Source: Candidatus Rifleibacterium amylolyticum (GTDB lineage: Bacteria > Muiribacteriota > Ozemobacteria > Ozemobacterales > Ozemobacteraceae). From it: a stretch of 64,000 nucleotides of DNA. Position 1 is the stretch's first letter. Each line of letters starts with the position of its first letter. Under the pieces are notes generated by a model. The model was not told the origin of the DNA, did not search any database, and saw nothing but the letters and a program-made list of their open reading frames with translations. A program made the position numbers and the translations under genes. Positions 52,293 through 60,776 of this stretch are shown here, one piece after another. The DNA lies in the NCBI GenBank assembly GCA_009917695.1, contig JAACJG010000009.1, forward strand, positions 186,001 through 250,000. Direction: 5' to 3'.

Positions 52293-55200
52293 GCTTCAAA
52301 CAGATTCACAACCCCGATGCACCAGTTTTTGACCAGCCACCAAAACAGACTGGTGCAGGCTTTTTTATTCGCAGACTGATGAGTCTTGCCGGCAAGCCGG
52401 TGCTTGCCGAAAAGAACCTGCCGATAAGACCATCAAACGACAAGCTCGCAGGCAAATGCTACGCGAACAGTTCACTTAAGCTTTATCGCCAGCAGAAATC
52501 AGATAAATTTGATCGCCGTTTCAGACCCAATACAAGCCGTACTGCCAGGCAGCCCGCCAGTTTTTCCGACAAAATCGAAAGTCCTGGTAGTGTAATGTCA
52601 CTGCAAAGACCTGCACTGACAGCGCACTCCGCCACAGGATTCACAAATTCTTCTGCACCCATTCCCGACATCCCGGTGCCGAGACCGCCGGCGGCTTTGT
52701 TTGAAAACCTCAGCATAAGCCAGAATGCATATGATTTTAGCAAAGACCGGGCAAACATGAAAATGCTTGGTGTCAGAGCTAAACTGCGCTCAGTCAAGTC
52801 TGGCAGCGTTTCTGAAAGGATCAAACAGTCTGGCAGAACTGAAAAATTTCAGCCCCCTGTCTGCTATAGGCCAGATAAATTCGCAGCATCAGAACAAACT
52901 CTGATCTTTTCTACAGATTATCTGGCTGCACAAAACGTGTTTACTAATTGTTTGCCATCCAGATGCTATTTTTCGCCGAATCCAGGTGATTTTGGCTTTC
53001 TCGGAATTTTGCCGACATACATTTCGCGCAGCTTGAACAACGCATTTTCAGCCAAATTTGCGGCAAATTTCAACAGAACTCAGGACAGCTATGACAGTCG
53101 CCCTGAGTTTGCCAGAAATCTGATACTTGAATGCCATACCGAGCTGGTCCCAATAATCGGCAGCTATCAGGCAATCAATCCACAGGCAGGCAAGCTTAAG
53201 CCTTCATGGCCAACCAGATCACGCGAATTGCCAGCAAGCTTCAAAAACTTACAGGCCGACTCCTTTCGCATTGACGAAGCTGAAAGGCGCTTTCGCTCTC
53301 AGAAAAAAATTGTCACAGAACGGACTTCTTCATTTCAATCCCAGATTGAAGCAGAAGGCAAGGCGATCAAGGCAGAAGGTCTTTTCGCTGAGCCATTGCA
53401 AAGGCTTGCCTGTTGCGCAATTCGCAACCGACTAAGGCTTAAGCTGACCCTGAAGCGTGCCACATATCAAGAATCATCGCCTACTTACCAGCTGCTGCTT
53501 CATCGCAAGAATATGGCAGCGAAAGCAGCTCTGCCTGAAAAACTGAAAACCCGCTTTAATTCACTGAAAACGAAGCAAAGATGTGCGAATCTCCATCATT
53601 CTATGCTGTCTGCCAATTCCGACAGGCAACATTTTGCGACAAGACGTTTTGAAATGCGCTTTCTGGCGGCAGGACACGTGCGCTACTGTAGAAAATCTTT
53701 AAAAACCTGCCTGACCACCAACAAGCAGCGATTGCCATCTTTAGCCGTCAAAAGCCTGACTTTCAGTGTTCCTGCAACCAGTCACATCCTCAGACAATTT
53801 TTTGCTGAAAGTCGATTGTTGCTGGAGAGTTACGACACAATATACCTCCGCCCACTACCTTTTTTGATGAGGTTGAGCGCATCTGATTTTACCGACATCT
53901 ATCTGCCGGAACATCGGCGCCGTGCTTTTCCTGCTCGTATCGACTTCATTGCTGAAATGAGACCACAGTCACTTCGCAGGCGAAACTCGCTGAGATCTCT
54001 GAGATTCAGGTTAGTGCGCATAGAAAACGGTTTTTCAAATATGCTTATGCGGGCTCCACGCCGAATAAGCGCAGCAAAGCTTCATTTCTCGACAAAGGAT
54101 ACAGGTGCCCGGGCAGAAATAAAAGAGTCACTTTCCTGTCGAATGGCTTCTAACCGCATGAATTACCTTCCGGGATACCGGGGCAGACTTGAAAAATTCA
54201 GTTACAGCAGCAGTTCTCCAGCGCAGATTACGGATAGTATTGCTCTAAACATGCCGATAATGGGCCGACAGAGCCCTGCAACTATTACGCAGAGACATTT
54301 CATAACACCCACGGAATGGCAAAGTTCAGTAAAAAAATACCAATGTCGGGTAAAACTGGCGCCCTACCCCTTCGGATTTCCGGGGTTCAAGCTGCCCGCC
54401 TTTCCTTTCGCACCAATCGAGTCGGCTGTTTCCTTTACCTATCTTCTGCTCAACCAGATTCGCATTGACGTCAGAGATCGCTATTTTCCTGTTCGAGAAA
54501 AGGTTTTTCTGCCACCACTAAGCTTGAAGAATCCACGACGTTTTCTTTTTACCGACAGGAGTCGCATCAATAATGAACTCTATCGTGAACCAGATGCACC
54601 GCTGCAAGGAATACTAAGTTCAGCCAAAAAGATCGTCTGGTTCGATCACGACTGGGGTATGCGAAAATACCGGGTATTGAGCGATAACTTATGCTTCAAC
54701 CCATTACGAGCCCGACAAAGAAACAGATATGCTGATTGTTTTGCATCAGGAAAAATTGCTGATGATTGCAGCAGCATTGCGCCTTCTCAGCCGAAAATCG
54801 AATTGCTGATGCCTGGGGTCAGACGTCTGCTTTTGCGTTGTGCCAGATTTTTTGAAGCAGAGCGCTTTGATTCTGATTTTACTGAGATTGACATGATCAG
54901 GCTGGAAACAATAGCCAGACTGCCGCACCAGCAGGCAATTCGTGCGCGGGAAGCATTCACAGAATGTAACTCATCCCTGCATTTTTACTCACCTCGCCGC
55001 TACAGGCCTGAAACGGCTTATCCGACAATGAAAAACTGCTGTCCTGGCAATTTATCATATAAACAGCGCTTGAGGACATACAATTTTCCGTGGCGACCGG
55101 AAACAGCAACCCCCGTTCTATCTGTAAACTATCACTTGCAGGAAGAACCTCTGCTGGACCGCCTCACATTTTTCGATCAGATCGGGCTCGAAAATTGCTT

Positions 55201-56134
55201 TTTAACCTTCAATCGACTGAAAATCAGTGGTCAGACGACCCTTACCAATCAGATAGCCGCCGAACACTGGCGGGTTTCCAGCACATTCCCGTTCGCTCAG
55301 ATCGAGACCGGCAGAATGACATGCTACAGTCGCGGCGCGAAAGGCGAAAGCAGACTTGACTATGAAAAACCCGGACTGCCTCAGGTGATTGACCGGACTC
55401 AGTTTTATAAACTGATCGATGTTTTCAGGCTCAGGTTGAAAAGACGCAAGAACAACAGAAATCAGCTGACAGATTACCTGACAGGCAATATTCATAAAGA
55501 CGCCTGCCGTTTTACCGAACCCGCCGGCATGAGTATTCCAGCAAGATTTGATGCTGGCAGTCTGCATTGGGTGATTCTTCTGCGCAGTTTTATCAACCTG
55601 AAGATGAAAGATCAAGCTTACGACTGCCTGCTGACTACTGCTGACAGCACGCCCCCTGCTTTCCAGTCAGTCAGAGCAAGCATCTTTACCGATTTCCGCC
55701 AGAAAAAGAACTGGCTTGAAGCCGGCAACCTCGATGAACCGCCTGCCATACCAGAATTCGGACTGCCAGAATATTTCAACGACCATTTGCGTATTATCGA
55801 AAGAGCACAGAAGTTTTCTCCCTGCCAGAGCACAGTTATATTATCAGCAGATTCGAAGCTGTCTTCTGCTGATTGTGTATATACAGAACCTGGCTATGAA
55901 CTGAATATGAGCATGCAGCAGAGACCTCAATACCGCAGAAATCTGCAGCTTTATATACTGCACATGGCAATGGATCTCGATGATTACGATCTCTATCTCG
56001 GAGTTGCAGAGAAAGAACTTCAGGGAGACCTGTCTGAACCAGGCGAAAAGCTGAGTGATTACAGATATCCTGAAATACCAGAGTGGATAGATTTGCCGGA
56101 TAATATGGAAAAGAGGGTAGGCATGCGAATCTGA
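52289..56134 (+). CDS. giant Arg-rich protein of unknown function
   Basis: 1281 aa with no recognised domain, no signal peptide and no membrane segment. Strongly basic middle (repeated RRR/RRxxS clusters), frequent Phe, Tyr, Pro and Ser, and segments of strand length ending in LP or FP (APYPFGFPGFKLPAFPF). The C-terminal about 60 residues are acidic and helical (MDLDDYDLYLGVAEKELQ). The style matches the long tail of its upstream neighbour and part of the coiled-coil protein at 57025. Coupled by ATGA overlap to the ATPase-headed gene. Maintained as an open frame of 3.8 kb, so it is certainly a real gene. Confidence 0.82.
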   Translation: MSFKQIHNPDAPVFDQPPKQTGAGFFIRRLMSLAGKPVLAEKNLPIRPSNDKLAGKCYANSSLKLYRQQKSDKFDRRFRPNTSRTARQPASFSDKIESPGSVMSLQRPALTAHSATGFTNSSAPIPDIPVPRPPAALFENLSISQNAYDFSKDRANMKMLGVRAKLRSVKSGSVSERIKQSGRTEKFQPPVCYRPDKFAASEQTLIFSTDYLAAQNVFTNCLPSRCYFSPNPGDFGFLGILPTYISRSLNNAFSAKFAANFNRTQDSYDSRPEFARNLILECHTELVPIIGSYQAINPQAGKLKPSWPTRSRELPASFKNLQADSFRIDEAERRFRSQKKIVTERTSSFQSQIEAEGKAIKAEGLFAEPLQRLACCAIRNRLRLKLTLKRATYQESSPTYQLLLHRKNMAAKAALPEKLKTRFNSLKTKQRCANLHHSMLSANSDRQHFATRRFEMRFLAAGHVRYCRKSLKTCLTTNKQRLPSLAVKSLTFSVPATSHILRQFFAESRLLLESYDTIYLRPLPFLMRLSASDFTDIYLPEHRRRAFPARIDFIAEMRPQSLRRRNSLRSLRFRLVRIENGFSNMLMRAPRRISAAKLHFSTKDTGARAEIKESLSCRMASNRMNYLPGYRGRLEKFSYSSSSPAQITDSIALNMPIMGRQSPATITQRHFITPTEWQSSVKKYQCRVKLAPYPFGFPGFKLPAFPFAPIESAVSFTYLLLNQIRIDVRDRYFPVREKVFLPPLSLKNPRRFLFTDRSRINNELYREPDAPLQGILSSAKKIVWFDHDWGMRKYRVLSDNLCFNPLRARQRNRYADCFASGKIADDCSSIAPSQPKIELLMPGVRRLLLRCARFFEAERFDSDFTEIDMIRLETIARLPHQQAIRAREAFTECNSSLHFYSPRRYRPETAYPTMKNCCPGNLSYKQRLRTYNFPWRPETATPVLSVNYHLQEEPLLDRLTFFDQIGLENCFLTFNRLKISGQTTLTNQIAAEHWRVSSTFPFAQIETGRMTCYSRGAKGESRLDYEKPGLPQVIDRTQFYKLIDVFRLRLKRRKNNRNQLTDYLTGNIHKDACRFTEPAGMSIPARFDAGSLHWVILLRSFINLKMKDQAYDCLLTTADSTPPAFQSVRASIFTDFRQKKNWLEAGNLDEPPAIPEFGLPEYFNDHLRIIERAQKFSPCQSTVILSADSKLSSADCVYTEPGYELNMSMQQRPQYRRNLQLYILHMAMDLDDYDLYLGVAEKELQGDLSEPGEKLSDYRYPEIPEWIDLPDNMEKRVGMRI

Positions 56135-56172
56135 ACTGCTGGATAAATCTGCCTGTTTTTTAGCTTCTGACG

Positions 56173-56201
56173 TTGACTTGCGTATAACGAGAGATTAGAA
56201 T
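56173..56201 (+). promoter_or_regulatory. sigma-70-type promoter of the PP2C gene
   Basis: TTGACT (56173-56178) and TAGAAT (56196-56201) with exactly 17 bp between. The same two hexamers serve the gntR operon promoter. Predicted start near 56208, about 22 nt before the PP2C ATG. Lets the last three genes be expressed apart from the giant genes. Confidence 0.72.
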
Positions 56202-56229
56202 GCTGTAAAGCAAAAGCTGGAGAAAACTT

Positions 56230-57015
56230 ATGAGATTCTTTACCCTGAGCGACAAAGGCAAAGTGCGCCCTAACAATGAAGATTATGCCGAAAGTCTCGC
56301 ATTGCAGTATTGCGGACCGCTTGGCAATAAAATAGAAGTGACCGCCCTGATACTCGCAGACGGGATGGGAGGAGCTGCCGCCGGTGAATTCGCGTCAATG
56401 CTGGCAGTTCAGACAGTCAAAGAAAACATGTCCAGAAATCTGTTTGAAAAGCAGCCTGAATATCTATTGAACTCTGATAAGACACTCTTTTTAGAAGAAT
56501 GTTTTGTTAAGGCTAATAAGGCGATATACACAAAAGCATGTGAAAACCCCGACATGGAAGGAATGGGAACCACTATCGTCGTGGCGCTCATCTATCGTGA
56601 TTCTCTTGCTCTGGCCCATATTGGCGACAGCAGGTGTTACCGTTACCGCCGCAATGAGCTTGTTGCACTGACCAGAGACCATTCACTCGTGCAGGAATTT
56701 GTCGAAGCCGGCAGAATTACGGCAAAAGAAGCATTTTCGCACCCGCAACGAAATGTTATTACGCGCGCGCTTGGCATTGGTGAACAGATCGAGGTAGAGC
56801 GCAAAAATATGGTTCTTGAAAAAGGCGATCTGCTTCTGCTCTGTTCTGATGGCCTGTGCGGATTTGTCGAAGATGAAACAATCAGCCAGGTCGTTGCCAA
56901 ACTTTATAACGCCGAAGGCACCGATCTCGAACTTCTGGCAAACAACCTGATAAAAGCATCATATCTGAACGGCGCCGGCGACAATGTCAGTGTCAGCCTG
57001 TATCAACACCTGTAA
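56230..57015 (+). CDS. PP2C-family serine/threonine phosphatase
   Basis: 261 aa, ribosome site GGAGAA. All PP2C motifs are visible: RPNNED (residues 13-18), ADGMGG (Asp44), GMGTT, AHIGDSRCYRYR, RDHS, LLCSDGL, and a final GAGDN. Metal-dependent phosphatase that reverses Ser/Thr phosphorylation, in the cytoplasm. No Ser/Thr kinase gene lies in the window, so the partner kinase is elsewhere. Followed by a coiled-coil gene 9 nt later; a target in the neighbouring giant or TPR proteins is plausible but inferred. Confidence 0.93.
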   Translation: MRFFTLSDKGKVRPNNEDYAESLALQYCGPLGNKIEVTALILADGMGGAAAGEFASMLAVQTVKENMSRNLFEKQPEYLLNSDKTLFLEECFVKANKAIYTKACENPDMEGMGTTIVVALIYRDSLALAHIGDSRCYRYRRNELVALTRDHSLVQEFVEAGRITAKEAFSHPQRNVITRALGIGEQIEVERKNMVLEKGDLLLLCSDGLCGFVEDETISQVVAKLYNAEGTDLELLANNLIKASYLNGAGDNVSVSLYQHL

Positions 57016-57024
57016 AGACACCGG

Positions 57025-58614
57025 ATGGAAAAAAAGCCTGTCAATCCCGAGCTCAGCGCAGCCGAACAACTCGATGCGCTCGAAATAATCTGTCGCAGTC
57101 TGGCCGCTGTTTTAAAAAAGCGGGTAGACGAAGATGCCGACAGCGGGACTGCCGGTTTTTTCGAACAGCTTGAAAATATAGACTTTGCCGGCCTGCGTCG
57201 GCAGCTTGTCGGTGAAACGGACACACTGTCGATGCTTTCTGAGCTCAAGTCCTTAATCACCGAAAAAGATCAGAAAATTATCGAATTCAAAACCAGCCTT
57301 GCCGATCTGGTGGTAGAGAACCGCAATCTGCAAAAGCAACATCAGGCGTTGCAAGAGAGATTCAGCGCTTTGAATACCCAGCTCAATCAGATGCAGCTGC
57401 ACAGCAAAGACCTGAGTCTGAAATATTCAACGGCAAGTTCCAATCTGGATGCTCGTGAAAAAGAATTGGAAAGCGCCAGCATCGAGTTGCAGGAGCTTCG
57501 ATCCCGCAGTTATCAGCTGAAAAGCCTGTGCGCTGATTATGAAGACCTGTTAAAAAAGAAGGAAGATGACCTCTCCAGAACCCTCGGTGAAAATGCCCAG
57601 CTCAAGAAGAGCAGCGAAAAGGCGGTAAGTGACCTAGACCATGTCGCCAACAGCAATCGGCAGCTGCGCCAGTCTCTTGAAGCTCTACAGCACAGAGAGG
57701 TCGAACTGGTCAAAACAATAGATGTACTGCAACGCGAAAAGAATCACGTGCAGACGCAGCTCAGCCGTGTTCTTACCGGTCTCAATAAAATGGCCGTATA
57801 TCAGCAGCCAGACAATACGAATCATGAATCTTCGCAGTTAGAACCCAAAACACTGGTGCCCTATCTGCCGTTCTGTTTTCCTGAGAGGCTGCCGGCAGCA
57901 ATCAGCTTCAGGCGCGAAATTCAACTTAACCAGCCGGGTTCCCTGCAGCGCCGCAAATTACCGGCACCCCGAACATTTGCCCAGTACAGCGTGCCTGAGC
58001 AGTCGATAATTCCGGCACACGTCCGCACTCAAGCAGCAAGAATGAAGAACAGGCTAAAAAAGCCATTTGAAATGAAGTTTCACGCGGCTTATCGCATTCA
58101 GCCAAAGCTGTCCATCTCTCAGGATATGTGCCAGCAACTCAGATATGATGATACTTTTGCCTTAGATTACGATCGACCGATTTCTTACCATCCTGTGCAA
58201 AAAACCAGCAGTCGTGCGGTAAAAATGCTGATCTCACGCAAACTAAGAGATGATGAAATACTCACCAACTCTTTCGACCTCTTCATGAACTACCTGATCC
58301 GCGAAATCGTTGAACGCAATTTCAATTCTGACGACATTTTCACCATATTGATGAATGAAATCAGAGTGGTTGCAGGCAGGCCGGCTGAATTTAAATATTC
58401 AAATATTTTTCTCGAAACGCTTGCTTTCAGACACCGGTTCCAACTACAATCGCAGAGAATCAAAATGGCTGACGCAAGCTTCAATTACAGCTTCAAGCGC
58501 AGCAATCGACTTAAATCAGTACTTGAGATGTTTGGAAACACCATCAGTTCGATGGTTCAAAAATACGATATCGTCGCCACGCCACCACACGGCAAAAGCG
58601 AACCTGAAAAATAA
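57025..58614 (+). CDS. coiled-coil protein with giant-protein-like tail
   Basis: 529 aa. Residues about 75-265 are a long coiled coil (DLVVENRNLQKQHQALQERF, KEDDLSRTLGENAQLKK). The rest (about 265-529) is not coiled: Pro/Arg/Phe-rich segments (YLPFCFPERLPAAISFRREI, RKLPAPRTFAQYSVPEQS) that resemble the tails of the two giant proteins upstream, and a helical end. No signal peptide, no family recognised. Starts 9 nt after the PP2C stop, so they should be cotranscribed. May be a structural link of the same assembly. Confidence 0.78.
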   Translation: MEKKPVNPELSAAEQLDALEIICRSLAAVLKKRVDEDADSGTAGFFEQLENIDFAGLRRQLVGETDTLSMLSELKSLITEKDQKIIEFKTSLADLVVENRNLQKQHQALQERFSALNTQLNQMQLHSKDLSLKYSTASSNLDAREKELESASIELQELRSRSYQLKSLCADYEDLLKKKEDDLSRTLGENAQLKKSSEKAVSDLDHVANSNRQLRQSLEALQHREVELVKTIDVLQREKNHVQTQLSRVLTGLNKMAVYQQPDNTNHESSQLEPKTLVPYLPFCFPERLPAAISFRREIQLNQPGSLQRRKLPAPRTFAQYSVPEQSIIPAHVRTQAARMKNRLKKPFEMKFHAAYRIQPKLSISQDMCQQLRYDDTFALDYDRPISYHPVQKTSSRAVKMLISRKLRDDEILTNSFDLFMNYLIREIVERNFNSDDIFTILMNEIRVVAGRPAEFKYSNIFLETLAFRHRFQLQSQRIKMADASFNYSFKRSNRLKSVLEMFGNTISSMVQKYDIVATPPHGKSEPEK

Positions 58615-58637
58615 ACAAAGTAGAGTTTGGAGGCCTT

Positions 58638-60776
58638 ATGAAGCGTACTTATCTGCAGGACGAAGCAAACACCCATTATAACCTTGGCATAGCCTACTAC
58701 ACCAAGGGGCAGTATGAACAGGCCATCGCAGAGTGGGTGCAGTCACTGATCAAGAACCCACAGAACAGCGAAGCCAGATTCAAACTCGGCGTTGCCTATT
58801 ACCAGCTCAATCGCATCGATGAAGCGCTCAAGGAATGGGAAATCGCGGTCTCGCTCGACCCGCAGAATTACGAGGTACTGCACAACCTCGGTATCGCTTA
58901 TTACAATAAGGGCGAAGACTCAAAGGCCATCGACTACTGGGAAAAATGTCTCGAAGTCAGAAGCCACGACCCTGAAATTCATTTCAAGCTGGGTATCGCC
59001 TACTACAACCTCGGCAAGGAAGATCAGGCTATCGCCCTCTGGGAAAAAGCTGCCAACCTTAACCCTGATGACGCCGACATATTCTTCAGACTGGGTGTGG
59101 CTTATTACAACAAGGGACTCGACGACAAGTCGGTCATCGCCTTTTCGAAGTCGATCGAGCTCAACCCCAAAAACTCAGAAGCGCACAACAATCTCGCCAT
59201 CGTCTTTTACCGCCTCGAAATGTTCCAGCAGGCAATCGACGAATGGAAAAAGGCTCTCGCACTCAGCCCGCGCCAGCCTGAAATCTTCAACAACCTCGGC
59301 AATGCTTACAGCAAGCTCAATCAGCACCGCGAAGCCATCGAAACCTGGCAGAAAATTCTTGACCTGACTCCCGACAGCTCAGAAGTCTACTTCAAGCTAG
59401 GTTCGGCCTACGGCAAACTCGACGATCTCGAAAAGGCCATCAAAAGCTGGGAAAAGTGCATATCTCTCAACCCCAACGATATCGAAGCCCATTTCAATCT
59501 TGGTGTTGCGCAATACAATTCCGGCAACTTTCAAAAAGCCATTACCTACTGGAATACTGTGCGTGAGAAACGCAGCGAAGATGCCGACATCTGCGAAAAG
59601 ATCGGTAATGCCTACTGCGGACTCGAAGACTTTGCCGAAGCCGCCAAGTTCTGGAACCGCGCGATTTCTTATGTCAGCGACGACCCTCAGCTGCACCACA
59701 AACTCGGTATCGCCTATTCAAAGCTCAACAAGACTCAGGAAGCCATTTTTCAGTGGCAGAAGGCGATTGAGATCGACTCCGATCACTTTGAGGCACACCA
59801 CAACCTCGGCATAGCTTTTTACAACCTGCAGCGCTTTGACGACGCCCTTACCGAATGGGAAAAAGCCAAAGCCCTCAATCCAACCGATCCCGATCTCTAC
59901 TTCAAGCTGGGGCACGCATACCGGCAGAAGCGCAAACTCGACAACGCCATTTCCAGCTGGAAGAAGACGATCGAACTCGATCCGAACAATCCAAACACCC
60001 ACTTTGTGCTGGGTAATGCCTATGACGAAAAGGGCCTTATCGACGACGCCATTCTTTCATGGCGCAAGGTCGTCGAACTGGCACCTAACGATGTCGATGC
60101 CCACAACAACCTTGGTATAGCCTATTTTCAGAAGAATATGTTCGATCAGGCCATCTCGGAATGGGAAGACGCGATCAGAATCACTCCTGAAAACGGCGAA
60201 CTTTATAACAAGCTCGGCATTGCCTACATCAAGCTCGAGCTGTTTGACAAGGCCGTTGAATGCTGGGAAAAGGCGCTTAAATACAAGCCTGAAGACGCCG
60301 ACATTCTCTCCAATCTGGCCACTGCTTACCACAACCGTGAAATGTATGACAAAGCCATCGAAATCTGGAAAAGGGTCATCAAATACAACCCGCAGGATTC
60401 GGAAGCCCGCAACAAGCTGGGTATCGCTTATTACAACAAGGGCATGTACGATCAGGCCATCGACCTCTGGAAGAAGGCAATCGAGCTCAACCCCAAAGAT
60501 GCTGCCGCCTACTACAATATCGGCACCGAGGAATTCGAGAAGGGCCGCATCAACGAAGCTATAACAGCATATATGAAAGTGCTCGAAATCGACCCGAAGT
60601 TCATCCAGGTTTATTACAACCTCGCGGTCATCTACGCACGCAAGCGTCAGTTCAGAGATGCCGTCGATGCCGCCCGTCGCTTCCTTGGCCATACTCCGAC
60701 CGGCGTCGAAGCCGACAATCTCAAGACCCTCATCGAACAGTGCGAAAAGGAAATGGAACAGGAAATCGAGATTTAA
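58638..60776 (+). CDS. 20-repeat TPR protein
   Basis: 712 aa, GGAGG ribosome site. About 20 consecutive 34-residue TPR units cover residues 8-690 (LGIAYYNKGxxxxAIxxWxKAIELNP). In 17 of the 20, helix B carries a Trp (AIAEW, AIDYW, AIDLW), so the array is built on one recent consensus. No signal peptide. The superhelix would bind several partners or a long one, and the operon suggests the giant and coiled-coil proteins. The stop shares TTAA with the convergent amylase stop. Confidence 0.93.
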   Translation: MKRTYLQDEANTHYNLGIAYYTKGQYEQAIAEWVQSLIKNPQNSEARFKLGVAYYQLNRIDEALKEWEIAVSLDPQNYEVLHNLGIAYYNKGEDSKAIDYWEKCLEVRSHDPEIHFKLGIAYYNLGKEDQAIALWEKAANLNPDDADIFFRLGVAYYNKGLDDKSVIAFSKSIELNPKNSEAHNNLAIVFYRLEMFQQAIDEWKKALALSPRQPEIFNNLGNAYSKLNQHREAIETWQKILDLTPDSSEVYFKLGSAYGKLDDLEKAIKSWEKCISLNPNDIEAHFNLGVAQYNSGNFQKAITYWNTVREKRSEDADICEKIGNAYCGLEDFAEAAKFWNRAISYVSDDPQLHHKLGIAYSKLNKTQEAIFQWQKAIEIDSDHFEAHHNLGIAFYNLQRFDDALTEWEKAKALNPTDPDLYFKLGHAYRQKRKLDNAISSWKKTIELDPNNPNTHFVLGNAYDEKGLIDDAILSWRKVVELAPNDVDAHNNLGIAYFQKNMFDQAISEWEDAIRITPENGELYNKLGIAYIKLELFDKAVECWEKALKYKPEDADILSNLATAYHNREMYDKAIEIWKRVIKYNPQDSEARNKLGIAYYNKGMYDQAIDLWKKAIELNPKDAAAYYNIGTEEFEKGRINEAITAYMKVLEIDPKFIQVYYNLAVIYARKRQFRDAVDAARRFLGHTPTGVEADNLKTLIEQCEKEMEQEIEI

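Noticed and set aside
58792-60564. Overlapping long frames in the TPR gene on both strands
   Set aside because: These are a by-product of the periodic repeat DNA, not separate genes.
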